A stretch of DNA of 64,000 bases from NCBI RefSeq assembly GCF_016801865.2, contig NC_068939.1:120041010-120105009 (forward strand). The letters run 5' to 3'. The DNA comes from Culex pipiens pallens. Lineage: Eukaryota; Arthropoda; Insecta; Diptera; Culicidae. The notes under the pieces are model-generated. The model was not told the origin of the DNA. It searched no databases and saw nothing but the letters and a program-made list of their open reading frames with translations. Positions 32,878 through 44,135 of the stretch are shown here, piece after piece. A program made the translations under genes and the position numbers. Position 1 is the stretch's first letter; every line of letters starts with the position of its first letter.

Positions 32878-34640
32878 TTATAATTCTAAAATTCTAAAAT
32901 TCTAAAATTCTAAAATTCTAAAATTCTAAAATTCTAAAATTCTACAATTCAAAAATTCCAAAATTCAAAAATTCTAAAATTCTAAAATTCTAAAATTCCC
33001 AAATTCTAAAATTCTAAAATTCCCAAATTCTAAAATCTAAAATTCTAAAATTCTAAAATTCTAAAATTCTAAAATTCTGAAATTCTAAAATTCTAAACTT
33101 CTAAAATTCTAAAATTCTAAAATTCTAAAATTCTAAAATTCTAAAATTCTAGAATTTAAAATTCTAAAATTCTAAAATTCTAAAATTCTAAAATTCTAAA
33201 ATTCTAAAATTCTAAAATTCTAAAATTCTAAAATTCTAAAATTCTAAAATTCTAAAATTCTAAAATTCTAAAATTCTAAAATTCTAAAATTCTAAAATTC
33301 TAAAATTCTAAAATTCTAAAATTCTAAAATTCTAAAATTCTAAAATTCTAAAATTCTGAAATTCTAAAATTCTAAAGTTCTAAAATTTTAAAATTTTAAA
33401 ATTCTAAAATTCTGAAATTCTAAAATTCTGAAATTCTAAAATTCTAAAATTCTAAAATTCTAAAACTCTAAAATTCTAAAATTCTTTCAATTCAATTCGG
33501 TTTTATTGGTGAATAATCAAGATACAATGAGTTATTTTGAAGTGCATAACAGAGTTTTGGAGTTCCTTACAGCTGTGTGTTGCATCATAATCCATTTAGG
33601 AACAATTATTTCTTTAACTAAGGCACTAGCAATTTCTAAAATTCTAAAATTCTAAATTCTAAAATTCTAAAATTCTAAAATTCTAAAATTCTAAAATTCT
33701 AAAATTCTAAAATTCTAAAATTCTAAAATTCTAAAATTCTAAAATTCTAAAATTCTAACATTCTAAAATTCTAAAATTCTAAAATTCTAAAATTCTAAAA
33801 TTCTAAAATTCTAAAATTCTAAAATTCTAAAATTCTAAAATTCTAAAATTCTAAAATTCTAAAATTCTAAAATTCTAAAATTCTAAAATTCTAAAATTCT
33901 AAAATTCTAAAATTCTAAAATTCTAAAATTCTAAAATTCTAAAATTCTAAAATTCTAAAATTCTAAAATTCTAAAATTCTAAAATTCTAAAATTCTAAAA
34001 TTCTAAAATTCTAAAATTCTAAAATTCTAAAATTCTAAAATTCTAAAATTCTAAAATTCTAAAATTCTTAAATTCTAAAATTCTAAAATTCTAAAATTCT
34101 AAAATTCTAAAATTCTAAAATTCAAAAATTCTAAAATTCTAAAATTCTAAAATTCTAAAATTCTAAAATTCTAAAATTCTAAAATTCTAAAATTCTAAAA
34201 TTCTAAAATTCTAAAATTCTAAAATTCTAAAATTCTAAAATTCTAAAATTCTAAAATTCTAAAATTCTAAAATTCTAAAATTCTAAAATTCTAAAATTCT
34301 AAAATTCTAAAATTCTAAAATTCTAAAATTCTTAAATTCTAAAATTCTAAAATTCTAAAATTTTAAAATTCTAAAATTCTAAAATTTTAAAATTCTAAAA
34401 TTTTAAAATTCTAAAATTATAAAATTCTGAAACTCTGAAATTCTGAAATTCTGAAATTTTAAAATTAAATTCTTAAATTCTAAAATTCTAAAATTCTAAA
34501 ATAAATTCTAAAATTCTAAAATTCTAAAATTCTAAAATTCTAAAATTCTAAAATTCTAAAATTCTAAAATTCTAAAATTCTAAAATTCTAAAATTCTGAA
34601 ATTCTAAAATTCTAAAATTCTAAAATTCTAAAATTCCAAA
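32878..34640. repeat. 8-bp satellite (TTCTAAAA)n
   Basis: Near-perfect AATTCTAA units, with occasional TTCCCAAA, TTTTAAAA or TTCTGAAA variants. The run is interrupted at 33486-33630 by a LINE tail. Confidence 0.97.
33486..33630 (-). mobile_element. 5'-truncated LINE 3' tail inserted in the satellite
   Basis: Read on the minus strand, it ends ACCAATAAAACCGAATTGAA. It shares AAGGAACTCCAAAACTCT with the 3' UTR of the LINE at 47278-47383. It is 145 bp of non-satellite sequence between satellite blocks. That fits a severely 5'-truncated insertion of a related Jockey-like LINE. Confidence 0.7.
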
Positions 34641-36630
34641 ATTCCAAAATTCTAAAATTCCAAAATTCCAAATTTCCAAAATTCCAAAATTCCAAAATTC
34701 CAAAATTCCAAAATTCCGAAATTCCAAAATTACAAAATTCCAAAATTCTAAAATTCCAAAATTCCAAAATTCCAAAATTCCAAAATTCCAAAATTCCAAA
34801 ATTCCAAAATTCCAAAATTCCAAAATTCCAAAATTCCAAAATTCCAAAATTTCAAAATTTCAAAATTCCAAAATTTCTAAATTCCAAAATTTTAAAATTC
34901 AAAGCTTCAAGAATTCAAAAATTCTAAAATTCTTACATTTTTAAATTCCTAAATTCCTAAATTACTTAATTTCTAAATTCTTAAATTCCCGAATTCCCAA
35001 ATTTACAAATTCACTTATTCATTTAAATTCCCAAATTCAAAAAATTCCCAAATCCACACATTCCCAAATTCCGTAATTCTCAAATTCCAAAATTCCCAAA
35101 ATTCCAAAATCCCAAATTCCCAAATTCTTAAAATCCCAAATTCCCAAATTAACAAATTCTTAAATTCCCAAATTAACAAATTCACTAATTCCCAAATTCA
35201 CAAATTCCCAAATTCCGTAATTCTCAAATTCCAAATTCCCAAAATCTTAAATTCCCAAATTCTTAAATTCCAAAATTAACAAATTCTTCAATTTTTAAAT
35301 TCCCAAATTAACAAATTCTTCAATTCCCAAATTAACAAATTCACTAATTCCAAAATTCTCCAATTTACAAATTCCCTAATTCTTAAATTCCTAAATTCCT
35401 GAATTCCTAAATTCCTAAATTCCTAAATTCCTAAATTCCTAAATTCCTAAATTCCCAAATCCCCAAATTCCCAAATTCACAAATTCTTATATTCCCAATT
35501 TTCTAAATTCCTAAATTCTCAAATTCCTAAATTCCTAAATTCCTAAATTCCTAAATTCCTAAATTCCTAAATTCCTAAATTCCTTTATTCCTAAATTCCT
35601 TTATTCCTAAATTCCTTTATTCCTAAATTCCTTTATTCCTAAATTCCTTTATTCCTAAACTCCTAAATTCCTAAATTCCCAAGTTCCTAAATTCCCAAAT
35701 TCTCAAATTCCCAATTTCCAAAATTCACAAATTCCCAAATTCTTAAATTCCCAAATTCTTAAATTCTCAAATCCCTAAATTCCTTAATTCCTTAATTCCC
35801 AAATTCCTTAATTCTCAAATTTCTCGATTCCCAAATTTCCAAATTCCCAAAATCCCAAATTCACAAATTCTTACATTCCCAAATTTCTAAACTCCTAAAT
35901 TCTCAAATTCATTAATTCCTAAATTCCTAAATTCCTAAATTCCTAAATTCTTAAATTCCAAAATTCCAAAATTCCTAAATTCCTTAATTCCTAAATTCCT
36001 AAATTCCTGAATTCCTAAATTCCTAAATTCCTGAATTCCTATATTCCTAAATTCCAAAATTCCCAAGTTCCTAAATTCCCAAATTCTCAAATTCCCAATT
36101 TCCAAAATTCGCAAATTCCCAAATTCCCAAATTCTGAAATTCCCAAATTCCTAAATTCCCAAATTCCCGAATTCCCAAATTCCTAAATTCCCAAATTCTC
36201 AAATTCCCAAATTCCCTAATTCTTCAATTCCCAAATTCCCAAATCCCCTAATTCTTCAATTCCCAAATTCCCAAATTCCTGAATTCTTAAATTTTCAATT
36301 CCCTAAATTCCTAAATTCCTAAATTCCTCAATTGTCAAATTCCTTAATTCCCAAATCTCCAAATCCCCTAATTCTTTAATTCCCAAATTCCTAAATTCTT
36401 AAATTCTCAAATCCTCAAATTCCTTAATTCCTAAATTCCCAAATTCCTAAATTCTCAAATTCCTAAATTCCCAAAATCCCCAAATCCCAAATTCAAAAAT
36501 TCCCAAATTCCCAAAATCCCAAATTCCCATATTCCCAAATTCCCAAATTCCCAAATTTCCATATTCCCAAATTATCAAATTCCCAAATTCACAAATTCCT
36601 AAATTCCCATATTCCCAAATTCCTAAATTT
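34641..36630. repeat. Degenerate 8-bp satellite (TTCCAAAA, TTCCTAAA, TTCCCAAA)
   Basis: It continues the same 8-bp register. First a homogeneous TTCCAAAA block runs to about 34850. Increasingly mixed TTCCTAAA and TTCCCAAA units follow, with short sub-blocks such as alternating TTCCTTTA and TTCCTAAA at 35580-35660. The open frames are artefacts. Confidence 0.92.
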
Positions 36631-36647
36631 CTTGTATTCCCATATTA

Positions 36648-36648
<1 letters not shown>

Positions 36649-36706
<58 letters not shown>
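36649..36706. repeat. (CA)n dinucleotide repeat
   Basis: About 29 CA units close the satellite block. A spacer to 37013 carries two copies of ATCCAACGGTCAATTCAAAA. Confidence 0.97.
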
Positions 36707-36707
<1 letters not shown>

Positions 36708-37034
36708 TAGTAGTTTTTTAATTAATGATGTATTTTTTGCCTCAATAAATAAAAAAAAACGAATCAACTGTTTTACTGAACCAAAAGAAATATCCAACGG
36801 TCAATTCAAAAACCAAATCCAACGGTCAATTCAAAAACCGAATAAATCGTTCGGGATGGCTGCGTGCTTTCTGTTTTGCCAGGCGTCACCAACCGTGACG
36901 ACTCAAAATCAACAACATTGTTCTCGATTTTGATGCAAATGTTACCGGACGACTGGTCGACAACATTCTGAAACGAATTTCAGAACGAATCGAGAACAAT
37001 GTTGTCGATTTCCCGGACAGGATTTCTATCCGTG

Positions 37035-37704
37035 CAGGAGAGGTTCGGGGCCACCGAGCGTGGCAATGAAGGCCGCTCGTCCGGGGACTTCAACGTAATG
37101 TAAGAAACCCGGACGGAGCGTTCAAACCCGTACCCGTTGCTTCCATTGCAACGAGATCGGACACTTCAAATCAAAGTGCCCGAAGATCCCCAAACCGCTG
37201 CCAAGGAAGCCTTGGATGCAACAAGGTGGACAAGCGCTGATGGCGCGCCTCCGCATCGGCGGTTATTTCCAACGGAACCAACCAAGGAGGATCGGGCACC
37301 ACTATGCTGCAGTAGCAGAAAACCCGGTTGTCGCCGGAGGCCAGCAGCAGGACGGCCAGCAGGCAGGTCCGTCGTGTCTAGCCGTGGGCCGCCAACATCG
37401 TCGGGAGGTGCTGCTGCCACGTGAAGATGGCCGGAAGCCGTCAGGTCGTCGCGTTCGATTTGCTGTGGACTCTGGTGCGTCCACGCACATGGTGAATGAT
37501 GATCGAGACCTTGAGGACGTAGAGATGCTGGAGGAGCCGCTGGAGATATCGACCACCAAGTCTGGCGAGACGCTGCGCTCGTTCAAAAAGGGGACCGTTC
37601 GTCTCCAAAGCGTTGTTGGCAACAAAATAAACGATGTTGAATTGTACGATGTCTTCTTGTACGATTCATCATTCCTTGATTGGACGAAAACCTACTCTCA
37701 GTAA
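37035..37704 (+). pseudogene. Copia gag zinc knuckle and protease
   Basis: CFHCNEIGHFKSKC (37138-37179) is a CX2CX4HX4C knuckle. RFAVDSGASTHMVND (about 37455-37499) holds the DSG aspartic protease motif. Both lie in one frame, which ends at TAA 37702-37704. The downstream part continues in another frame. The start is lost to the 31552-37034 insertion. Confidence 0.85.
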
Positions 37705-37961
37705 GAATGGCTACCTCAAAAGGGAAAAGGGTTACTTTTCTAGGTGCAGCAGTCTATATTGAGACTTCTAGCGAGGTTATCGCTCAAGGAAGAATGGAAA
37801 ACGGTTTGTATTGGCTAGATTTGTTTCGGGTTACGGACAAATCGGCACTGATGAGCAAGAGGAAGGTTAGTATTGAGCATTGGCATAAGCTTCTTGGGCA
37901 TTTAAGCTACAGTGGTATCAATGAATTGGTACAGAAGAAGATGGTCGAAGGTATCGATTGA
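37705..37961 (+). pseudogene. Copia gag-pre-integrase segment
   Basis: The open frame contains NGLYWLDLFRV and then SIEHWHKLLGHLSYSGINEL. This is the copia pre-integrase domain with the HxxxH half of the zinc finger. It stops at TGA 37959-37961. The CxxC half lies near 38000 in a different frame and is degraded. Confidence 0.8.
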
Positions 37962-38065
37962 AATCCACAGATTTTGCGTCCAAAAATAAAATTTGTTAGA
38001 GTTGCTTAGCTGGGAAACAGTCTAGCATGAAGTTTAAGTCCAAGGACGAGCAGACCGCTCGAGGT

Positions 38066-38588
38066 CAAAAATCAACTAACGATGGATATCGTAATTTTGT
38101 CGCATTTTGCTATGGTTTATCTTCTGAAGCACAAAAGCGAAGTTCTCGCAAAATTCAAAGAATTTGAGGCGATGGCGACGGCACACTTTGGTCAAAAATT
38201 GTCAAAATTACGTTGCGATAATGGCCGAGAATACGTGGGGAAAGATTTCCAGAATTTCTGCAAAGAAAAGGGAATCCAACTAGTACTCACAGTTCCTTAC
38301 ACACCCCAACAAAATGGAGTGAGTGAGAGATTACATCGAACCCTAATGGAGAAAGTTAGGGCTATGCTTTTTGAAAGTGAGCTTCCTAAAGCCATGTGGG
38401 GAGAGGCATTATACTGTGCAACATATTTGCTGAATCGTTCACCAACTAGAGGTCTTGTTGAAGCCAAAATATCATACGAAGTTTTGACTGGAAAATTGCC
38501 CAATCTTTGCAATCTGAGGATATTTGGGACCACTGCCTTCGCACACGTTCCCAAGGAAAAAAGCCAACGATCAAAACTATATAGATAG
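38066..38588 (+). pseudogene. Copia integrase core
   Basis: SHFAMVYLLKHKSEVLAKF, KLRCDNGREYVGKDF (second catalytic Asp) and QQNGVSERLHRTLMEK (catalytic Glu) are read in one frame. The first catalytic Asp region is missing: a deletion with frame change lies at about 38060-38085. The frame ends soon after FGTTAFAHVP, where further core sequence is deleted. Confidence 0.85.
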
Positions 38589-38945
38589 TCAGTCTATTAG
38601 TGATCAAAGCGTGGAATCTTCTTCCGAAGAAGATTTACCAGACGGTGAGTCTGAGCCAGAAAGTAATTCTGGGAGCACTGACAAAACGCCGACGGAGGAA
38701 ACCCCACCAGAAAATGATGACGAGTTCGAGCAGTTTGAACCTGTGAACGAACCCGTTTCTGAACCAGAAACCGCCAACACAGAAAACAAGTTGACCGATA
38801 AGCAGAATCCACATAAAGAGCGCGCTAAAAGAGTGCGCCCCAATCATTGAATGATCTTCAAAGTAGAGATGACTGGGAGAGCTGTAGAGAAGCTATTGCT
38901 GAGGAATTCAAATCTCTAGAGGAAAATAAAACATGGAAGGTGGTT
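38589..38945 (+). pseudogene. Copia acidic hinge and start of reverse transcriptase
   Basis: An acidic linker (SSSEEDLPDGESEPE..) typical of the integrase-RT junction ends in RAKRVRPNH. After a frame change come DDWESCREAIAEEFKSLEEN and KTWKVV, the usual RT start. It is cut by a LINE insertion; 38933-38945 is the left target duplication. Confidence 0.8.
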
Positions 38946-39023
38946 TCACATTCATTTGTGGACCACCAATCAGTGAGGTACTCCTGGATATTAGCTCCTG
39001 AAAAGTGCTTAAAAAGTGCAAAA

Positions 39024-39381
39024 ATGCCTCACAGCAAGAAAAAGAGGCGGTCCTCACCAGCAGGATCGTCAGATTTGAAGAAGCTAAAGAATGCCGAAGC
39101 GCTACCTGCAAAGCCAGGCAGTTTGAGCAAGGACGCTCGAAATTTGTCTGGAAACCAGTTCGCTACCCTCCCTGTAGACGAGAGCGAGAAGGAAGAATTT
39201 GAACGACGGGAAAAGTTGCCACCCATTTTTGTGAAAACATCGTCATCGGATTCGGTGCGAAAGTGGCTGACCGGGTTTATCAAATCTGGTGCCTTACGAG
39301 CTTCCATTCGCTTGTGTGGTGATGGACTCAAAATTCTGCTACCTACCAGAAAGGATTACAACCAGACCTGCAAAAAGTTTC
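39024..39381 (+). pseudogene. LINE ORF1, N-terminal fragment (Jockey-like)
   Basis: It starts ATG 39024 with MPHSKKKRRSSPAGS, a basic head, and continues to LPPIFVKTSSSDSVRKWL and IRLCGDGLKILLPTRKDYNQ. The last part matches in kind the pre-knuckle region of Jockey ORF1 proteins. After about 39381 the frame runs into unrelated sequence (39382-39835) of unknown origin. Confidence 0.65.
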
Positions 39382-39837
39382 CAACACAGCGTACACATAG
39401 AGCAAACCAAAATGTCTGTTCACTGCTAGCATGTGACTGCAAGCCTACTGTGTCTATTCAACCACTGCCGCCTGACTTGTGCCGGTCGGCTGCTGGAGAA
39501 TGAGAGACGTGAAAAAATGAGCTACACTCACTCAATTCGTGTCATATGACTGACTCGTAGAATCCTCTTTAAACATAGTGTTTGACTATTTTCAAACAGT
39601 TGAATGGTTGTAGACTGTGCAAAACACTTAAAACAACCATAACTTATATTCAAAATTACATTTCCAAGCATAAATTCGAACTTTTTGTGTAAAACTTGTT
39701 TCTTTATGTGTGTGCGTGCAACGTCGAATGAGCGTTGGTCGACTACTGCCTCGAATTGCAGCTGCTCAATGAGCTAGGGCACGCACGACTGCGCCGGGTT
39801 TGTTTATGTCACGGTTTTTCTGTTCAGTGAATGGATC

Positions 39838-40791
39838 TCAAAAATTCGTGTCAGCGTCGCCGATTTTCGAGTCATGACCCCTGACATTTTCAGCACTGAT
39901 TACAACTACGTTCGGGATTTCCTGAACAATACAAAGATTGAATACTACAGCCATGACGATCCAGGTAAACGCCCCATGAAACAGGTCCTCCGAGGCCTGT
40001 ACGACATGGATGTGAGTGTGCTGAAAGAAGAGCTCAAAACTCTTGAGTTGAACGTGATCGAAGTCTTCAAGATGACGAGACACAACAAGGACATCAAGTA
40101 TCGTGATCAACTGTACCTGGTTCAACTCGAGAAAGGATCGACAACGCCGTCTGAGCTGAAAGCAGTTCGGGCAATTTTCAATATCATCGTGACTTGGGAA
40201 CGTTATCGTCCAGTGCACCGTGACGTGACGCAATGTTCGAACTGCTTGCAGTTTGGACATGGTGGAAGGAACTGTTTCATCAAGAGTCGTTGTGCAACCT
40301 GCGGAGGTGAGCACAAAACTCAAGCTTGCGAAACAATCAACGAGAACATTGAAGCCAAATGCTTCAATTGCGGCGGCGACCATTCGACCAAGAATCGAAG
40401 CTGCCCAAAACGAGCTGAGTTTGTGAAAATTCGGCAGCAAGCGACGACGAGGCACCAACCAAATCGTCGCAAAACACCACCAACTTTCACGGACGTGGGT
40501 TTTCCTGCTTTGGCGTCACCTGGAGCGGGATCTGTTCGAGTGGTTCCAAATCTGCAGCCATTGCCGTTGAATCAGCGGCAAAAAGCTGCAGAGAATACAA
40601 CACCTCCTGGGTTCAGTCAGCAACCGAGGGAAAACCAACCAGCATCAACGGGTGAGGGAAGTAGTGACCTGTTTTCACCACAAGAACTTCTTAACATTTT
40701 CATCGAGATGACAACAACACTGCGTGGTTTCAAAACTCGCCAGGAACAAGTAAGAACTCTTGGAGCATTCATCTTAAAATACAGTTCGTAG
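39838..40791 (+). CDS. LINE ORF1 protein, C-terminal part (RNA-binding, three zinc knuckles)
   Basis: Open from about 39838 (KIRVSVADFRV) with the first ATG at 39874. HDDPGKRPMKQVLRGLYD belongs to the pre-knuckle domain. Three knuckles follow: CSNCLQFGHGGRNC, CATCGGEHKTQAC and CFNCGGDHSTKNRSC. The C terminus ends LGAFILKYSS. Such ORF1 proteins bind element RNA in the RNP. Its start overlaps in homology with the end of the preceding fragment, so the two look like pieces of different but related elements. No ORF2 follows. Confidence 0.82.
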   Translation, partial: SKIRVSVADFRVMTPDIFSTDYNYVRDFLNNTKIEYYSHDDPGKRPMKQVLRGLYDMDVSVLKEELKTLELNVIEVFKMTRHNKDIKYRDQLYLVQLEKGSTTPSELKAVRAIFNIIVTWERYRPVHRDVTQCSNCLQFGHGGRNCFIKSRCATCGGEHKTQACETINENIEAKCFNCGGDHSTKNRSCPKRAEFVKIRQQATTRHQPNRRKTPPTFTDVGFPALASPGAGSVRVVPNLQPLPLNQRQKAAENTTPPGFSQQPRENQPASTGEGSSDLFSPQELLNIFIEMTTTLRGFKTRQEQVRTLGAFILKYSS

Positions 40792-41091
40792 TTTACTCGT
40801 TCTAGTGATTTTTAATATTTCAATGAATTTATTTTTTTAGTTTTAAGTTAGGATTAGTTGTTAAAGTGATTTTTTTTTTCTTTTTTACCCAAATGTATTC
40901 GATTCAATGCAATAATGTAAAACAATTTGAAGTAAATAAAATAAATGTGATCAGTTAATAATAAAACGAAAAATACAACAAAGATGAAGAGCATTAGGCC
41001 ATACCACTTAGCATGTAAAATAAATGTAATTATTATAAGAAAGTTCAATAAAGACATATTTAATTTCAAATTTCAAAAATGGAAGGTGGTT

Positions 41092-41640
41092 AATTTTCTT
41101 CCTAGAGACAAGAAAGCAATTCATTTGAAATGGGTATTTTCGATTAAAGATGACGGAAGGTACAAAGCTAGATTAGTAGTAAAAGGATGCTCATAACGAC
41201 CTGGATTTGACTACGTCGAAACCTTTGCTCCAGTGGTTAAAATGGAAAGTGTTCGCACCATTCTTGCCCTGGCAAATGAATTTGGCATCAAATGGATGTA
41301 AAAACAGCTTTTCTCATTGGAGACTTGGATGAGGAAATTTTTATGCAGCTCCCAAAGGACGAATTGGGATGTTCCAAAATAGTAAAACTGCAGAAAAGTC
41401 TGTATGGGTTGAAACGGTTGAAACAGGCTAGCAGAACTTGGAACAATCGCTTTGATGACGAAATCAAAATGCTTGGATTTGTTTCTTCAAAGAGTGATTC
41501 TTGCGTTTATCAGTATTTCTAATGTAAATGGAAAACAGAGCTCGGAAGGTTATTCCAGAAAGACTTACAGGACGTCAAACACTTCTTAGGAATGGAAATC
41601 AAACGTGATTTTCAAAAAGTAATTTGGAAATCTCACAAGA
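41092..41640 (+). pseudogene. Copia reverse transcriptase, core lost
   Basis: AIHLKWVFSIKDDGRYKARL, VETFAPVVKMESVRTILAL and MDVKTAFLIGDLDEEIFMQL occur in order but with a stop (about 41194) and frame changes. The frame reaches SDSCVYQYF and stops at 41520-41522. The YVDD catalytic box that should follow is deleted. DVKHFLGMEIKRDFQK resumes directly. Confidence 0.85.
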
Positions 41641-41674
41641 AGGATATGTTGAAAAGATATGAAAAAGATTTGGC

Positions 41675-42441
41675 ATGTCCGAGTGTAAACCAATGGGAAC
41701 ACCCCTAGACCCGAACGCGAGATGGACTAAGGCGGAAGCAGATAAATTGACATCGCAACCATTCAAAGAGCTTCTTGGATGTGTACAATATTTGGCAGTT
41801 ACGTCACGCCCTGACATATGCGCTGCAGTGATCGCACTTAGTAAGCACCAAGCGGCTCCATCAGATGCACATTGGACGGGGTTGAAACGTATACAACGTT
41901 ATCTACGAGAAACAACAACAACAACAAAACTGGTTTATGCCAAGAAGAGGGATACTCTTGGGTTAGCAGGTTATGCTGACGCGGATTTTGCAAACGATAC
42001 AGATGACAGAAAGTCAGTATCAGGAAACGCGTTTCAGGTCTATGGCAATCTTGTTTCATGGTCAACGAAACGTCAACACCAGACGGTTAGTCTGTCATCG
42101 ACAGAAGCCGAACTGGTTTCGCTTTGCACTGCGGTCAAAGAGGGTTTGTGCGGTTAACAAACTTATTGAATGAGTTAGGTGTAGTCAACACCACATTCAC
42201 AATCATGGAGGACAATATCCCATGCATCCAGTTCGCCGAGGAGTCACGATCTCATCAAAGGATGAAACACTTGGACCTAAAATTCATGTTCATTCGGGAT
42301 CTCATTAGGAGCAGTAAAGTACAGCTGCAGCACATAAGATCAGAAGATCAACCAGCAGATGCATTCACCAAGGGGCTACCCAGAATCCAGCATCGAAAGT
42401 TAATTGATACCCTCAACGTCCGAATTGAGGAGAGGTGTTGA
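41675..42441 (+). pseudogene. Copia RNase H region
   Basis: CKPMGTPLDPNARWTKAEAD, GYADADFANDTDDRKSVSG, SWSTKRQHQTVSLSSTEAEL and then (new frame) IMEDNIPCIQFAEESRSHQR and KHLDLKFMFIRDL are the standard copia RNase H tail. One frameshift lies at about 42150. The frame ends TGA 42439-42441 next to the PPT. Confidence 0.85.
42427..42435 (+). promoter_or_regulatory. Copia polypurine tract
   Basis: GAGGAGAGG lies directly before the TGTTG start of the 3' LTR, the expected plus-strand primer position. Confidence 0.6.
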
Positions 42442-42660
42442 AAAAGCACTCGCGTTTCACGATCTTCAATTCGGCTTGGATGGTATTATCTTTACAAAGA
42501 CGAGTTCTCATTAGAGAACTCGTCATGCAGTTCTATTGTGTAGGAACTGTTGTACTGTCCCACCATACAGTGTAGTTTGAACTGACCGCTACAGTGCTAT
42601 TTGAAATGACCGTTAGGTTGTAGAAGTGAAGCCAGAACTGCTGTTCTGAGAATTAGTATA
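42436..42660 (+). repeat. 3' LTR of copia element (right end uncertain)
   Basis: It starts TGTTGAAAAAGCACTCGCG. Its first 32 bp match the stub at 30996. No second full copy exists to define the end, so 42660 is only a guess from the change in composition. Confidence 0.5.
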
Positions 42661-43468
42661 TTAAAAAACTAGCGTTTTTCGTAAAAAAGGCTGATTGTTT
42701 AATTTTAACATAGCTCAGCCATTTTAAATATTTTATTAGGACAATTATACATCGTTGGAAAGGTAATGAAATTAGCTTTGAAACTATTAATAGATAAAAT
42801 GTTGTTTCCAAACCAAAAACTGAAGTTTTCATCGAATAACTGGAGCATTTTTTGACAAAACTATTTTTTTTTTTGTGTTTGTTAATCGAATACTTTTTTT
42901 TTGCTAACCGATGCTAAACATGAAACTAAGATCACTTGAAAGATTGGATCATAATCTAACATTGCTGAAATTTCCAGCCTGCGATTTTTTGCTTTTTCGG
43001 AGATATGCCATTTTGAACATTTAAGTTTTATCAAAATTTGCTGCAATCTACATATGGGTCATTCCACCTGAAGTGTGCAAGAAAAAATGCAAATTTTAAA
43101 ATTACAGGGTGGTTACACGAAATTCGCGATTTTCAATACATTAAAAAAATCAGAATTTCATCCAAATCGGACCACCCCCTCCATTTTTGTACCCTCCAAA
43201 AAAATCGACTTTTTTGCGATTTTTGAGCGAAACCCCTATCTTCAAACGACGATAACTCAGGAGGAACCACAAATCTTAGAGGGTCGGTCTTAGACTCAAT
43301 ATTGAAGGAAATTGGACGTAGAATCCATTTTCGTGACCAAAATTGAGATTAAAATATTTTGTTCTACCTGTATTGCGCAATTGAAAACTTTAAATGGCCG
43401 TATCTCGAAACAGCCCTATTTATTTTTTTAAATTTAACCTCACCATTGTATTCCCCGGCCAATTTTAC
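42661..43468. other. AT-rich repeat-like spacer
   Basis: Words such as TCCAAATCGGACCACCCCCT and TATCTCGAAACAG recall the sequence near 58260-58960, so this is probably more old repeat. No gene. Confidence 0.4.
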
Positions 43469-44135
43469 ATAAGAGCAATTCTCTACGAAATCGGTCTTTT
43501 TTCTTCAATTTTAATTTTTGTATTTTTTAATCCGACCGAAACTTCAATATTACGCCCTTTTAAAATGTTAGTCATGGTTTAAAATATTGTTTTCGAAAAG
43601 ATCGGAAAATTTCACAAATGTTTCATATATTAACATTGAAAATCGGACCATTAGTTGCTGAGATATCGACATTGAAAAATGGTGGGCTGTTTGGGTCAGA
43701 CTTAGAAAACATCAATTTTCCTGTTTTTAAACTTTTGCATTGAAATATCTCAGCAACTAAAGGTCGTATCAACAAAGTCCGAAGAAGCAAAATATAGAGA
43801 ATTTTCTCAGCTTTTAAAAAAAAAATTTCAGAAGTTTGCAAACATGTGCACTAATTTAAAAAAAAATGAAAAACTCCTACTAATTTCAAAAAAGTCACCT
43901 AAATATGGGTTTAACTTGAAAACGGTGCCACGGTTCCCCCACAGACCGTTATTATGAAGAAAAAATTTCCACCCAAACCAATGATTGGACATGGTTTCTG
44001 GGACCATTCTGCACCTCTGGGCCAAGTTTCAAAATATTTGCTGGCAGAAATTTCGAATACGGTCAGTTTTAGTATTTTTAGTTGAAATTAAGGGGAAATC
44101 GCATGTAAAATGCATTGGAAAACTTCAAAGTTTCA

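Larger units (their letters stand above)
31552..37034. mobile_element. 5.5 kb terminal-inverted-repeat insertion in copia gag, filled with satellites
   Basis: CACGGATAGAAATCCTGTCC at 31552 is repeated inverted, ending at 37034. The inversion continues imperfectly inwards (AATCGACAACAT and TGTTCTCGATT-type words) for about 50 bp. Copia gag stops at one edge and its CCHC knuckle follows the other, so this is an insertion. No transposase is seen. Contents are a GC-rich gene-like segment, a CTC tract, two short exon-like pieces, 8-bp satellites, a LINE tail and a CA repeat. The TSD is not resolved. Confidence 0.65.
38946..41078 (+). mobile_element. ORF1-only LINE-derived insertion in copia RT, 13-bp TSD
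   Basis: ATGGAAGGTGGTT at 38933-38945 is repeated at 41079-41091, and the copia RT frame resumes there. The insert carries two LINE ORF1 pieces, then about 290 bp of AT-rich 3' UTR with AATAAA words, ending in TTTCAAATTTCAAAA. No endonuclease or RT (ORF2) sequence is present. Confidence 0.88.
30996..42660 (+). mobile_element. Decayed Ty1/copia retrotransposon with two large insertions
   Basis: The order is gag, zinc knuckle and protease, integrase, RT, RNase H (integrase before RT), which is diagnostic of copia. It starts at a 32-bp LTR stub (30996) and reaches into a 3' LTR starting at 42436. The right end is uncertain. Every domain is frame-shifted or deleted somewhere. Insertions occupy 31552-37034 and 38946-41078. 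Confidence 0.85.

Noticed and set aside
34612..34847. Frames of repeated EFWNFGIL
   Set aside because: Translation of the 8-bp TTCCAAAA satellite.
39838..40458. 206-codon minus-strand frame
   Set aside because: Antisense shadow of the ORF1 protein on the plus strand.
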